This document shows positions 48,492-57,900 of a stretch of 64,000 nt of DNA, one piece after another. The DNA is from Streptomyces monashensis (GTDB lineage Bacteria; Actinomycetota; Actinomycetes; Streptomycetales; Streptomycetaceae). The notes beneath the pieces were generated by a model, which saw only the letters and a list, made by a program, of their open reading frames with translations, had not been told where the DNA came from and did not search any database. Position 1 is the stretch's first letter; every line of letters starts with the position of its first letter. The stretch spans positions 1 through 64,000 of the forward strand of contig NZ_MLYO01000023.1 of the NCBI RefSeq assembly GCF_001866665.1, given 5' to 3'. The position numbers were made by a program, and so were the translations under genes.

Positions 48492-50189
48492 CTACGGTTC
48501 GCCGGCCTCCTCGCGGGGCTCGGCCACCGAACGCCGGGCGGGCAGCGCCCGGTGGCCGCCCGCGGCGTGGGCGAAGTGGTCGAGGGCCTGCCGCATCTCC
48601 CGCTCGGTCGGCTTGGCGATCTGGTTGCCGTAGAGCCAGCGGCTGAGCCGGTAACGGAGCATCTCCTTGCGCAGGTTCGGGTTGGGGATGCCGTCGGCCT
48701 CGGCCGCGGGTGCCGGGAGGGGGTGGTAGTCCCCGCGGGCCAGCAGGGCGTACTCGCGCCGGCGGTCCAGCCGCTCGTGGACCTCGACGAACTCGCCGTG
48801 CGGCAGCCTCCGAAGGCGGCCGGTCTCGCGGCCGTGCAGGAGCTCGTCGCGGTCGCGCCGGGCCAGGCCCAGGCAGACCCGGCGGGTGATGACGTACGCC
48901 AGCGCCGGGACGACGAAGACGCCGATGCGCACCGACCAGGTGATCTGGTTCAGGTTCAGGTGGAAGCGCTCGGCCAGGACGTCGTTGGCGCCGCCGAAGA
49001 ACAGCACCAGGTACAGGGCGACGAAGGAGGTGACGAACGCGGTCCGTGTGGGGTGGTCGCGCGGCTTGTCCAGGAGGTGGTGCTCGCGCTTGTCCCCGGT
49101 GACCCAGGACTCCAGGAACGGCCACAGGGCGGCCACGGCCGTCATCAGCGTGGGCAGGATGACGGCGGGGACCAGGACGCCCATGTTCACGGTGTGCCCG
49201 GCGACGCCGAACTCCCAGGCGGGCATGGCCCGCAGGGCGCCTTCGAGGAAGCCCATGTACCAGTCGGGCTGGGAGCCCTGGGAGATCTGGTCGGGCCGGT
49301 AGGGGCCGTAGGTCCACACCGGGTTGATCTGGGCGATGCCCGCGAGCAGGCAGAGCACACCGGCGATGAGGAAGAAGAAGCCGCCGGCCTTGGCCGTGTA
49401 GTGCGGGAACAGGGGCTGGCCGACGACGTTCTCCTCGGTGCGGGCCGGACCCCGGAACTGGGTGTGCTTGTGGTAGAAGACCAGGATCAGGTGCACGGTC
49501 AGCAGCGCCACGATGATGCCCGGGACGAGCAGGATGTGGAAGCTGTAGAAGCGGCCGATCACGTGGTGGCCGGGGAACTCGCCGCCGAAGAGGAACATCG
49601 TCAGATACGTTCCGACGAGCGGGATGGCGAGCGTGACGCCCTCGGCGATGCGCAGGCCGGTGCCGGAGAGCAGGTCGTCGGGGAGCGAGTAGCCGACGAA
49701 GCCCTCCAGGGTCACCAGGACCAGGAGTACGAAGCCGATCAGCCAGTTGATCTCGCGCGGCTTGCGGAACGAGCCGGTGAGCAGGTGCCGCAGCGTGTGG
49801 GCGCACAGCGCGGCGATCATGGTGAGGGCCGACCAGTGGTGCAGCTGGCGGACGAACAGACCGCCGCGCACGTCGAAACTGATGTGGACGGTGGAGGAAT
49901 AGGCCTGCGACATCGGTATGCCCTGAAGCGGAACGTACGAGCCGTGGTAGACGGTCTCCGACATGCCCGGGTCGAAGAAGAGTGTCAGCCAGATCCCGGT
50001 CAGCAGCAGGACGACGAAACTGTAGAGCGCGATCTCGCCGAACATGAACGACCAGTGCTCCGGAAACACCTTCCGGAGCAGGAACCGGAAGCTGTAGACC
50101 CCGAGCCGGCCGTCCATCCAGTCGGCGGTGCGCTCGCCCCGTGGCGCCGTGCCGCGCTCGCTGTGCGGTGCTCTTTCGGTGGCGCTCAT
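48492..50189 (-). CDS. qcrB: cytochrome b subunit of a cytochrome bc complex (actinobacterial QcrB type), stand-alone
   Basis: This 565-residue membrane protein has eight main helices. The two heme-binding His pairs fall in [25 protein letters not shown] (helix 2) and [24 protein letters not shown] (helix 4). The Qo loop is [12 protein letters not shown] with [13 protein letters not shown] (actinobacterial form of PEWY). The long C-terminal cytosolic tail is typical of actinobacterial QcrB. It is not accompanied by qcrC or qcrA, so it is an extra copy. Starts at 50189 or 50270 are possible; the former has a moderate ribosome site. Confidence 0.92.
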   Translation of the reverse strand: MSATERAPHSERGTAPRGERTADWMDGRLGVYSFRFLLRKVFPEHWSFMFGEIALYSFVVLLLTGIWLTLFFDPGMSETVYHGSYVPLQGIPMSQAYSSTVHISFDVRGGLFVRQLHHWSALTMIAALCAHTLRHLLTGSFRKPREINWLIGFVLLVLVTLEGFVGYSLPDDLLSGTGLRIAEGVTLAIPLVGTYLTMFLFGGEFPGHHVIGRFYSFHILLVPGIIVALLTVHLILVFYHKHTQFRGPARTEENVVGQPLFPHYTAKAGGFFFLIAGVLCLLAGIAQINPVWTYGPYRPDQISQGSQPDWYMGFLEGALRAMPAWEFGVAGHTVNMGVLVPAVILPTLMTAVAALWPFLESWVTGDKREHHLLDKPRDHPTRTAFVTSFVALYLVLFFGGANDVLAERFHLNLNQITWSVRIGVFVVPALAYVITRRVCLGLARRDRDELLHGRETGRLRRLPHGEFVEVHERLDRRREYALLARGDYHPLPAPAAEADGIPNPNLRKEMLRYRLSRWLYGNQIAKPTEREMRQALDHFAHAAGGHRALPARRSVAEPREEAGEP

Positions 50190-50299
50190 CCCCGCGTGCT
50201 CTCCCCTCGCGTGCTCGGAAGCATCGGCTGTCAGCGGTCCCGCCGGTGTGCGGGCGACCGCTCCATGCACCTCATGTCACTGGTTCCGGACGTTCGTCG

Positions 50300-50469
50300 C
50301 TCCCTTCGCAGGCGATCGGGCAGGACGGGTCGCCGGGTGCGGACCGACGGTCGCGGCGGCCGCCGTGGGCCGGGCCGCGAGCTGGACGGCCGCCGACATG
50401 CGCGTATCCCGCCCCCAGGACCACCACGCGGTGCGCGGTCGCCGTACCGGTCTCCTGTCGTGCGTTCAT
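50300..50469 (-). pseudogene. FAD-dependent NADH-dehydrogenase-like remnant
   Basis: ATG 50469 has GGAGG upstream and gives MNARQETGTATAHRVVVLGAGYA, the N-terminal FAD-binding strand and GxGxxG-like loop of an NDH-2/CarO-type oxidoreductase. Directly after it the frame shifts: another frame continues MSAAVQLAARP, the expected next piece (GYAG-SAAVQLA). The gene then stops, so it has a frameshift and has lost almost the whole enzyme. Confidence 0.6.
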
Positions 50470-50578
50470 CGCCTCGTCCGCCTCCTCGTCGCGCCCCCGA
50501 TGCCCACCAGACGGGAGCAGGCGGCGCGAACGTGACACGAGGCGGACGTGACGTGCATCACAGCCTCGGTGAAGGCCG

Positions 50579-51322
50579 TCAGGCGGATTCGACGGCGCCG
50601 CCCGAGGATGCCTCGGGTTTGGTGTGGAGGACCTCGCGGGCCTGGTCCGCGGCGCGGGTGAGACTCTCGGAGACGAAGTCGAGGAAGCGGCCGATGTTCT
50701 CCAGGCGGATGGCCGCCGGGGTGCCCTGGACGAGGATGCCGACACCCTGCCGCGCCGTCTCAGCGACCTGGGCGGTGGAGCGGGCGCTGGCGATCATGGA
50801 TTGGTACCAGACGTCGTCGTCGATGGCGTAGCGCTCACGACGGCGTTCGTCGCGGTCCCGGCGGACCAGGTCCTGGCTCTCCAGGAAGGCGATCGCCTTG
50901 GAGATGGACGCCGGGCTGACCTGGAGGCGCTGGACGAGTTCGGCGGCGGTGAGGCTGCCCGCGTCGCTGATGCAGAGGCTGGCCATCACCCGGGCCATCA
51001 TCTTGGGCGTGCCCGACTGCATGAAGACGGTGGTGAGCGCCTCCTCGTACGCGCTCACCGCCTCCGCGTCGCGGCCGTAGGGCTGCGCGGTCGCCTCCCG
51101 GTCCTGAGGCGCGGACCGCTTGCGGCGGTGGGCGCGGTGTTCGGTGGCACGGTGGGCGATCTCGGCGCGGTAGCCGGTGGGGCCGCCGTTGCGCATGACC
51201 TCGCGCGTGACCGTCGAGGTCGGGCGGTCGAGGCGTCGGGCGATCTCCGCATAGGCGAGGCCGTCGGCCAGCCCCAGCGCGATCTGCTGACGTTCCTGCT
51301 GGGTGAGCCTGCCTCCCGGCAT
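50579..51322 (-). CDS. GbsR/MarR-family regulator with an extra N-terminal helix-turn-helix
   Basis: This 247-residue protein combines two DNA-binding units. The N-terminal one (1-50) is an IS30/HTH_38-like motif (LTQQERQQIALGLADGLAYAEIARRLDRPTSTVTREVMRN). The second (about 85-190) is a GbsR-type MarR winged helix (SLTAAELVQRLQVSPASISKAIAFLESQDLVRRDRDERRRERYAID). The C-terminal helices (190-240) dimerise. It is read away from the DUF4097 gene, with four TTGCA-centred boxes between them. The start has AAGGAGG. Confidence 0.85.
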   Translation of the reverse strand: MPGGRLTQQERQQIALGLADGLAYAEIARRLDRPTSTVTREVMRNGGPTGYRAEIAHRATEHRAHRRKRSAPQDREATAQPYGRDAEAVSAYEEALTTVFMQSGTPKMMARVMASLCISDAGSLTAAELVQRLQVSPASISKAIAFLESQDLVRRDRDERRRERYAIDDDVWYQSMIASARSTAQVAETARQGVGILVQGTPAAIRLENIGRFLDFVSESLTRAADQAREVLHTKPEASSGGAVESA

Positions 51323-51360
51323 CGCGGCCTCCTTCGTGGACTTCGTGACCCTGCCGCCCC

Positions 51361-51390
51361 AGCATAGCGTTCACCCTTCGTTCATTGCAA
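51361..51390 (-). promoter_or_regulatory. promoter of the GbsR/MarR gene
   Basis: On the minus strand TTGCAA (51390-51385) and TATGCT (51366-51361) are separated by 18 bases. The -35 element lies inside the palindrome TCATTGCAATGA, consistent with autorepression. Confidence 0.5.
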
Positions 51391-51437
51391 TGATCAGAAT
51401 GAAGAACGTTGCATTACAGACAGAGTCATTGCAACGA
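51382..51437. promoter_or_regulatory. TTGCAA-type operator boxes
   Basis: Boxes are TCATTGCAATGA (51382-51393, perfect palindrome), CGTTGCATT (51407-51415) and TCATTGCAACGA (51426-51437). A further copy, AATGCAACGT, lies near 51500-51509. The shared core is ATTGCAAC/T in alternating orientation. Confidence 0.65.
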
Positions 51438-51485
51438 TTTTCAAGTCTTGACCTGCCAATATGAAGATTATGCGCAACGACTGTG

Positions 51486-51514
51486 TTGCCGGATCGATGA
51501 ATGCAACGTAGCGT
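51486..51514 (+). promoter_or_regulatory. promoter of the DUF4097 gene
   Basis: TTGCCG (51486-51491) and TAGCGT (51509-51514) have 17-base spacing and lie 38 bases before the ATG. The fourth operator box overlaps the -10. Confidence 0.5.
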
Positions 51515-51551
51515 TTCTGGCATCGGAAACAACGGAGCCAAGGAGCCCACG

Positions 51552-52241
51552 ATGCAGAAGAACCAGGCTTTGACGCAGAAGTTCGACAGCCCGGCCCCCC
51601 TCACGGCCGTCCTGGACATCCCCGGCGGACTCGTCCGCCTCATCGCCGCCGACCGCACCGACACCACCGTCGAGGTCCTGCCCGCCGACCCCGCCAAGAG
51701 CCGCGACGTCAAGGCAGCCGAACAGATCACGGTCACCCACACCGACGGCACCCTCCGCATCGAGACCACCGCACCCAAGAACCGGCTCCTCGGCCCCTCC
51801 GGAGCCGTCGAGGTCACCGTCCAACTGCCCACCGACTCCCACGTCCAGGCCACGACCGCCGGCGCCGAACTGCGCGGCGTCGGACGCCTCGGCAACATCA
51901 CCTTCGACGGCGCCTACCGCTCGGTCAAGCTCGACGAAGCAGCAACCACCCACCTCACCGTCCACGACGGCGACGTCTCCATCGGCCGCCTGAACGGCCC
52001 CGCCGAGATCAACACCCAACGCGGCGACATCCACATCACCGAAGCCGTCACCGGCACCCTCGACCTGCGCACCGCGAAAGGCGACATCACCGTCGGCGCC
52101 GCCCAGGGAGTCTCCGCCGCCCTCGACGCCGGCACCAGCCACGGCCGCGTCCACAACTCCCTCAGGAACCCCGACGCCACCCCCGCCCTGACCATCCGCG
52201 CCACCACCTCCTACGGCGACATCACCGCCCGCAGCCTCTGA
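51552..52241 (+). CDS. DUF4097/DUF4098-type beta-helical adhesin-like protein
   Basis: This 229-residue, almost purely beta protein starts FDSPAPLTAVLDIPGGLVRL and continues with repeated strands of the form VEVTVQLPTDSHVQATTAGA, YRSVKLDEAATTHLTVHDGDVSI and GDIHITEAVTGTLDLRTAKGDITV, the right-handed beta-solenoid pattern of the DUF4097 family. It has no signal peptide or membrane helix, so it is probably cytosolic. Its promoter and the divergent GbsR/MarR gene share four operator boxes. GCCAAGGAG is the ribosome site. The physiological role of the family is unclear. Confidence 0.8.
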   Translation: MQKNQALTQKFDSPAPLTAVLDIPGGLVRLIAADRTDTTVEVLPADPAKSRDVKAAEQITVTHTDGTLRIETTAPKNRLLGPSGAVEVTVQLPTDSHVQATTAGAELRGVGRLGNITFDGAYRSVKLDEAATTHLTVHDGDVSIGRLNGPAEINTQRGDIHITEAVTGTLDLRTAKGDITVGAAQGVSAALDAGTSHGRVHNSLRNPDATPALTIRATTSYGDITARSL

Positions 52242-52255
52242 CATCGGCACCGGCC

Positions 52256-52294
52256 GAGGGCCCCGGGCAACCGCCTCGCCGGCGACGGGCCCTC
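52256..52294 (+). terminator. hairpin after the DUF4097 gene
   Basis: Arms GAGGGCCC (52256-52263) and GGGCCCTC (52287-52294) are complementary and surround a GC-rich internal part. Located just after the stop at 52241. Confidence 0.6.
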
Positions 52295-52504
52295 ACCCGC
52301 CCGAGCTCTCCACCACGCTGCGAGCATCCGTCAAGGACCGTGCGCGAGGCTCGGATCGCGCGCTCCGACCCGGACCGACACCCGCCCGTTCGGAGCACCG
52401 AACCGCCCGCCGGCGCCCCACCACCCCCGAGGGCACCGGCGGGCCTCCTCCCGTTGCGGACGTCGGCGCGGGCCGCGTCGCACGGACGAAGGGACACACC
52501 GGCA

Positions 52505-53290
52505 GTGAACAGCACCTGGCTCCGACGCTTCACCACGGCCGCGGGGAAGGGGCCGCGGCTCGTGTGCTTCCCGCACGCGGGGGGCTCCGCCACGGCGTAC
52601 ACGTCCCTGACGCGTACGCTGCCCGCGGACTTCGACGTGGTGTGCGTGCAGTACCCGGGGCGCCAGGACCGGTACGGCGAGGCGCCGTTCACGGCCCTGG
52701 GCCCGCTCGTCGAGGCGGTGGCGGGGGAGCTGGCCCGGGAACTGGCCGTCGACCCCGGGCGGCCGTACGCCCTGTTCGGCCACAGCATGGGCGCGCTCGT
52801 CGCGTACGAGACGGCCCGGCTGCTCGCCGGCGGCGAACTGCCGAGCCCCCGGCGGCTGTTCCTCTCCGGCCGGGGCGCACCCGGCCCCGGAGGCAGCGCC
52901 GCCCGCCCCCATCCCCACGACGACGCCGACGTGCTGGCCGAGATGCGCCGGCTGGGCGGCACCGATCAGGACATGCTCGACAACCCCGAGGTCCTGGAGA
53001 TGGTGCTGCCGGCGCTGCGCGCCGACTACCGGGCTCTCGGCACGTACCGCTGGCGCGCGGGAGAGCCGCTGGCCACTGCGATCACCGCGCTCGTCGGGGA
53101 CCGCGACCCGGTGGTGACGGTCCAGGAGGCCCTTGCCTGGCGGGAGCACACCAGCGGTGGCTTCGCCCTGAAGGTCTTCCCCGGCGGCCACTTCTACCTC
53201 TCCGACCGCATCGGCCAGGTCGCCGCCGCCGTCACCGAGGGGCTGCTCGCCACGATTCCGGCTCAAACTCGCCGGTTGACCCTGCCCTAA
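52505..53290 (+). CDS. type II thioesterase for PKS/NRPS editing
   Basis: This 261-residue alpha/beta hydrolase opens RLVCFPHAGGSATAYTSL, has the nucleophile in YALFGHSMGALVAYE, an Asp in VGDRDPVVT and the catalytic His in FPGGHFYLSDR, a textbook type II thioesterase (GrsT/RifR family). It removes misprimed acyl groups from carrier proteins of modular synthases. It is on the opposite strand to the PKS-NRPS operon, 1.6 kb from its end. The GTG start has GAAGGGA upstream at somewhat long spacing. Confidence 0.92.
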   Translation: MNSTWLRRFTTAAGKGPRLVCFPHAGGSATAYTSLTRTLPADFDVVCVQYPGRQDRYGEAPFTALGPLVEAVAGELARELAVDPGRPYALFGHSMGALVAYETARLLAGGELPSPRRLFLSGRGAPGPGGSAARPHPHDDADVLAEMRRLGGTDQDMLDNPEVLEMVLPALRADYRALGTYRWRAGEPLATAITALVGDRDPVVTVQEALAWREHTSGGFALKVFPGGHFYLSDRIGQVAAAVTEGLLATIPAQTRRLTLP

Positions 53291-53312
53291 GGTCAGGGGG
53301 GACGCTGAGTGC

Positions 53313-54113
53313 ATGACTGCTTCCGCCACCTCCCCCCGCACCGGCATGCTTCCCGTCGACGACACCGCCCTGTACCTCACCGACACGCGCGGCCCCGGCC
53401 GCCCCGTCGTCTATCTGAACGGCTCCTACGCCGACCATCGGCCCTGGCAGCCCGTGATCGCCGAACTCGGCGCCGGCTGGCGGCACATCACGTACGACGA
53501 ACGGGCCCGCGGCCGCTCCAGGCGGTCGGCGGACTACTCGTTCGAGGCATGCGTCCGGGACATCGACGCCGTCCTGGCGGCGACCGGGGTGGACCGCCCG
53601 CTGCTCGTCGGCTGGTCCTACGGCGCGGCGCTCGCGGCGCACTGGGCCGACCGGAATCCGGACCGCGTCGTGGGGGTGGTGGCCGTGGACGGCGCCATTC
53701 CGTACGGTCTGACCGGCGAGGAGGGCCGTGAGCGGATCCGGCGCCTGTTCCGCCGGATGCGGTTGCTGCTGCCCCTGGTGCGCCCGCTGGGCAAGGCGGC
53801 GCGGATGACCGCCGACCAGCATGCCGACATCAACATCGAGGCCAATGAGATCAACGCCGCCATCGCCCCGGTCCTCGACCGCGTGACCTGCCCGGTGCGG
53901 TACGTTCTCGCCACCGGCGCCAGCCTGGGCGGGGGCCAGGAGGAGATGGAGCTGATGCGGGCCGCACTCGATCCGGTCCTCGCCCGGAACCCGGACATCA
54001 GGGTGAGCGCGAAGGTCCCGAGCAACCACTCGCACATCCTGCGCAAGGACTTCCGGGCCGTGGCCGAGGCCGTACGCCAGACCGCGGCCGCTGACGACCA
54101 GAGGACCCCCTGA
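53313..54113 (+). CDS. alpha/beta hydrolase next to the biosynthetic locus
   Basis: This 266-residue protein has strands PVVYLNGSYADHRPWQPVI, the elbow LLVGWSYGAALAAHWA (Ser nucleophile), and a C-terminal His in VPSNHSHILRKDF; the acid residue is not obvious. It follows the type II thioesterase after 22 bases and precedes the MerR gene after 2 bases, so the three are one operon. It may act on the product or on a MerR-controlled compound; an off-loading role for the synthase, which has no terminal thioesterase, is conceivable but unproven. Confidence 0.8.
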   Translation: MTASATSPRTGMLPVDDTALYLTDTRGPGRPVVYLNGSYADHRPWQPVIAELGAGWRHITYDERARGRSRRSADYSFEACVRDIDAVLAATGVDRPLLVGWSYGAALAAHWADRNPDRVVGVVAVDGAIPYGLTGEEGRERIRRLFRRMRLLLPLVRPLGKAARMTADQHADINIEANEINAAIAPVLDRVTCPVRYVLATGASLGGGQEEMELMRAALDPVLARNPDIRVSAKVPSNHSHILRKDFRAVAEAVRQTAAADDQRTP

Positions 54114-54115
54114 GC

Positions 54116-54892
54116 ATGAACTACGGACTCACCATCGGTCAGGCGGCCGCCTTCGCCGACGTCACGGTGAAGACGGTCCGCCACTACCACCGGCTCGGCC
54201 TGGTCGACGAACCGGAGCGCGACGTCTCCGGTTATCGCCGGTACGGATCGTCCGAGATGCTGCGGCTGGTCCAGGTGCGCACGCTCGCCGGCGCGGGCGT
54301 GCCGCTGGCCGAGATCGGAACTCTGCTCGACGCCGATCCCGAGCGGTTCGCCGCCGCCCTGAAGGACGTCGAACGGCGGCTCACCGAGCGGATCGAGGAG
54401 CTGATCGCGCGGCGCACGGTGCTGCACCGGCTCACCGCCGGCGACCGGCTCCTGCTGCCCGAGCGCGCCTGCGCGGCCCTGGACCGGCTCGGCGAACTCG
54501 GCTTCGGCGCCGAGTACGTGGCCGTCCGGCAGGAGGCCCTGATACTGGCCCGTGCGCTGGTACCCGAGGTCTTCGACAGCTTCCTGGCCCAGATCGAGCG
54601 TCAGCTCGACGACCCCGAGTACGTCGAGCTGATGAAGCGCTGCCGGCACGCCGAGTCATGGGATCCGGACGACCCGCGGCTCGACGAGCTCGCGTCCGCC
54701 CTGTCCGCCAAGCTGCTGGCCAACCGCGAACTGCTGGCGATGCCCGCCGAGTTCCGCTCCCGTCCCGACGCCGCCACCCGCTACGGGCTGATCAACCACC
54801 ACCGGGAGGACCAGGCACCGGCGGCCGCCCGGCTGAACGAACTGCTGGAGGCGAACCTGCGCTCGGCCGGCGTCGACGTACCGCACCAGTGA
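54116..54892 (+). CDS. MerR-family regulator (TipA-like C-terminal region)
   Basis: This 258-residue protein has the MerR winged helix at the N-terminus: TIGQAAAFADVTVKTVRHYHRLGLVDEPERDVSGYRRYGSSEML, with the hinge and coiled-coil LADIDRR-like segment DAALKDVERRLTERIEELIARRTVL. The remaining 150 residues form an alpha-helical effector region. MerR proteins twist the promoter to activate it when the ligand binds. The gene sits two bases after the hydrolase gene and is convergent with the NRPS gene, so it may regulate the hydrolase or the biosynthetic genes. Confidence 0.85.
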   Translation: MNYGLTIGQAAAFADVTVKTVRHYHRLGLVDEPERDVSGYRRYGSSEMLRLVQVRTLAGAGVPLAEIGTLLDADPERFAAALKDVERRLTERIEELIARRTVLHRLTAGDRLLLPERACAALDRLGELGFGAEYVAVRQEALILARALVPEVFDSFLAQIERQLDDPEYVELMKRCRHAESWDPDDPRLDELASALSAKLLANRELLAMPAEFRSRPDAATRYGLINHHREDQAPAAARLNELLEANLRSAGVDVPHQ

Positions 54893-54916
54893 CGGCCGCG
54901 GTGCAGGCCCGCCCGG

Positions 54917-54932
54917 GGTGACCGGCGTCACC
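54917..54932. terminator. short hairpin between convergent operons
   Basis: GGTGAC-CGGC-GTCACC (54917-54932) lies in the 42-base gap between the MerR stop and the NRPS stop. Small but perfectly paired; probably serves both directions. Confidence 0.5.
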
Positions 54933-54934
54933 GT

Positions 54935-57900
54935 TCAGAGGACCGCGCCCTCCTTCGTCCTGCGGCGCAGCGTCGGCCGGCTGGACCGGGCGAGGTCCTT
55001 CCACATGTCCGACAGTCCGGTGATGGTGCGCGCCGCGAAGAGCTGGCGGATCGACACCTCCTGGCTCAGCTCCGCCCGGATCAGGCCGACCAGCCGGATC
55101 GCCCGCAGCGAGTTGCCGCCGAGGTCGAAGAAGTCCTCGTCGATGCCCACCCGGTCCAGTTCGAGCACGTCGGCGAAGGCAGCGGCCAGCACCCGCTCCG
55201 TGTCGTTGCGCGGTGCCCGGTACGTCCCGTCGTCGAACTCGGGGTCCGGCAGCGACGCCCGGTCCGTCCTCCCGCCCGCCGTGACCGGCAGACGTTCCAG
55301 CAGCGTGAAGACGGACGGCACCATGGACTCCGGCAGCCGCCGCGCGGCGAACCGGCGCAGCTCCTCGGCCGACACGGTGCGGCCGCCCGCCGGGACCGCA
55401 TAGGCCACCAGCCGCTGCTGTCCGGCGCCGTCCGCCCTGACGGCCACGGCCGACCGCGCCAGCCCGGTGTGCTCGGACAGCGCCTCCTCGATCTCGGCCA
55501 ACTCGATCCGGACGCCGCGGACATCGGCCCGGGCGTCGGCCCGGCCCACGTACTCCAGCAGGCCGCCGGCACCCCACCGCACCCGGTCCCCGGTCCGGTG
55601 CATGAGAGCGCCGGCCGGTCCGAACGGGCAGGGCACGAAACGCTCCGCGGTCGGACCGGGCCGCCCGGGATATCCACGGGCCACGCCGGGCCCGGCCACG
55701 TACAGCTCGCCGGTCACGCCCTCGGGGACCGGCGCCAGGCCCGGCCCGAGCACGTACAGGGCGGTGTCGTCCGCCGAGCGGCCGACCGCGCCCGCGTGGT
55801 GCGCCGGTTCGTCCGCGGCCAGGCGGTGGGACGCGGCGAACCCGGTCGTCTCCGCCGGACCGTGGCCGGTCACGACCGTCAGCCCGGGGCAGGCCTCCCG
55901 CAGCCGGCGCACCGCGGCCGCGGGCACGCGCTCGCCTGCGGTCCACACCTCGCGCAACCCGGCGACGCGCTCGGGGCGTTCGGCGGCGATCGCCGTGAAC
56001 AGGCCGGCGGGCAGCCGCAGCGTGGTGATCCCGTGTACCGCGCACAGCTCGGTCAGCGCGTCGACGCCCGGCTCGCCCGCGGGGGCCACGACCACCCGGC
56101 CGCCGTTGAGCAACGGCACCCACACCTCGAGGGGGAACGCGTCGGAGGTGTGCGGCGCGTGCCACAGCACCGTGCCGTGACCGGCCTCCCGCAGGCTGCG
56201 GTCCAGGACGAGGCGCCGTACGTTCCGGTGCGTCACGGCGACGCCCGTCGCCGCGCCGGTCGTGGCGCAGCCGTACGTCACCGCCAGCAGGCTGTCCTGG
56301 TGCACCGGGACCGGGACCTTCCGTGCACCGGCGCTGCCGTCGGCGGCGGTGTCCGAGCGGATGTCGTCGAACACGATCGCCGGAACGTCCAGGGCCGGGG
56401 AGAGCGCTTCGGCCGTCGCCGCGTCGGTGAGCAGGAAGCGGACCGGGCAGTCGTCGGCCACCGGCCTGATCCGCTCCACCGGGAACGCCGGGTCGACCGG
56501 CAGGTAGGCACCGCCTGCCTTCACCACGGCCAGCAGGGCGACGACGAGGTCCACCGACCGGGGCAGCGCCACCGCGACGACCGTCTCGGGTCCGACGTGG
56601 CGCCGGCGCAGCGCCTCGGCCAGCCGGTTCGACCGCTCGTCCAGCTCCCGGTACGAGACCGCCGCGTCGCCGGACACCAGCGCGACGGCATCGGGATCCC
56701 GCTCCACCTGCCGGGCGAACAACTGCGGCACGGTCGGTTGCGGGTCCGGCGCGTGCGTGTCGTCCGGTGCCGTCGGTACCCGGTCCCGCTCGGCACCGCC
56801 GAGCACGTCCAGCGCGCCGACCGGCCGCGCGTCGGCGGCCACCACGGCGCGGACGTACGCGACCAGTTCCTCGCCGATGAAGCGCAGCTCCGCGCGGTCG
56901 TAGAGGCTCGCGGGGGCATCGAGCCGGATGTACAGGTCGCTGTCGGCGCTGCCGTCGGTGTAGACGCCGATGGACAGTTCGTCGAAGGCGCCCGTCGTCC
57001 CGCCGAGGTAGCGCGCCGGGTGGCCGGCGAAGTGGAGCCGCTCCACGAAGTCCACGACGTTCATGACGGCACCGAAGCTGCCGCGGTCGCTCAGGACGGT
57101 CTCGCTCGCGCGCTGGATGTCGGAGTAGTGGCAGGCGGTGTGCCCGAACACCTCGTACGTCTCGTCGACCATCGCGTCGGCGATCTCGGCGAAGGTCGCG
57201 GTGAGCGGAACCCTCACCCGCACCGGCACCACGTTCACGGCCAGGCCGGGCGTCCTGCTCGCCACCCCGGTCCGGTTGCCCGCGGCCAGCGAGACGAGGA
57301 ACTCCGGGCGGTCGCAGCGGTGCCGGAGGAACACCGCCGCGGCCGCGGTCAGCATCGAGGACATCCACACGCCGAGGGACTCGGCGGCCTCGGTCCACGC
57401 GTCCGCCTCGGCACGCGGGACGGTCAGGGTGCGGCTGACCATGCCGATGGGCTCGGTCAGTTCCCCCCAGCGGTCGACGTCGCTCATCGGCTCGGACAGC
57501 GCGGACCGCGTCGCGTCGGACAGGGCGACGCGGGGTACCTGCGCGGGCGCGGGCGCGTCCGCCAGGTACGCGCGCCAGAACTCCCTGTCCTCGGTGAACC
57601 TCTCGGAGGCGAGGTACTCCGTCGCCTCGGCCGCGAACGACTCGGCGTCCCACGGGTGCGGCAGCCCGGGTACCCGCTCCCCGCGGGCCAGCGCCGTGTA
57701 CACCTCGGCCAGGCGCCGCGACAGCAGGCCGCCGGTGCCGAACCCGTCCGAGACGAGGTGGTGGTAGGCGATCACCACGAGGGAGCGGTCCGCGGCGAGT
57801 CTGACCACCCCCATCCGGAACAGCAGATCCCGCCCCAGGTCGAACGGCCTGCGCACCAGGTCGGCCAGCGCGTCGCGCGCCGCCTGCTCGGGATCGGCCG

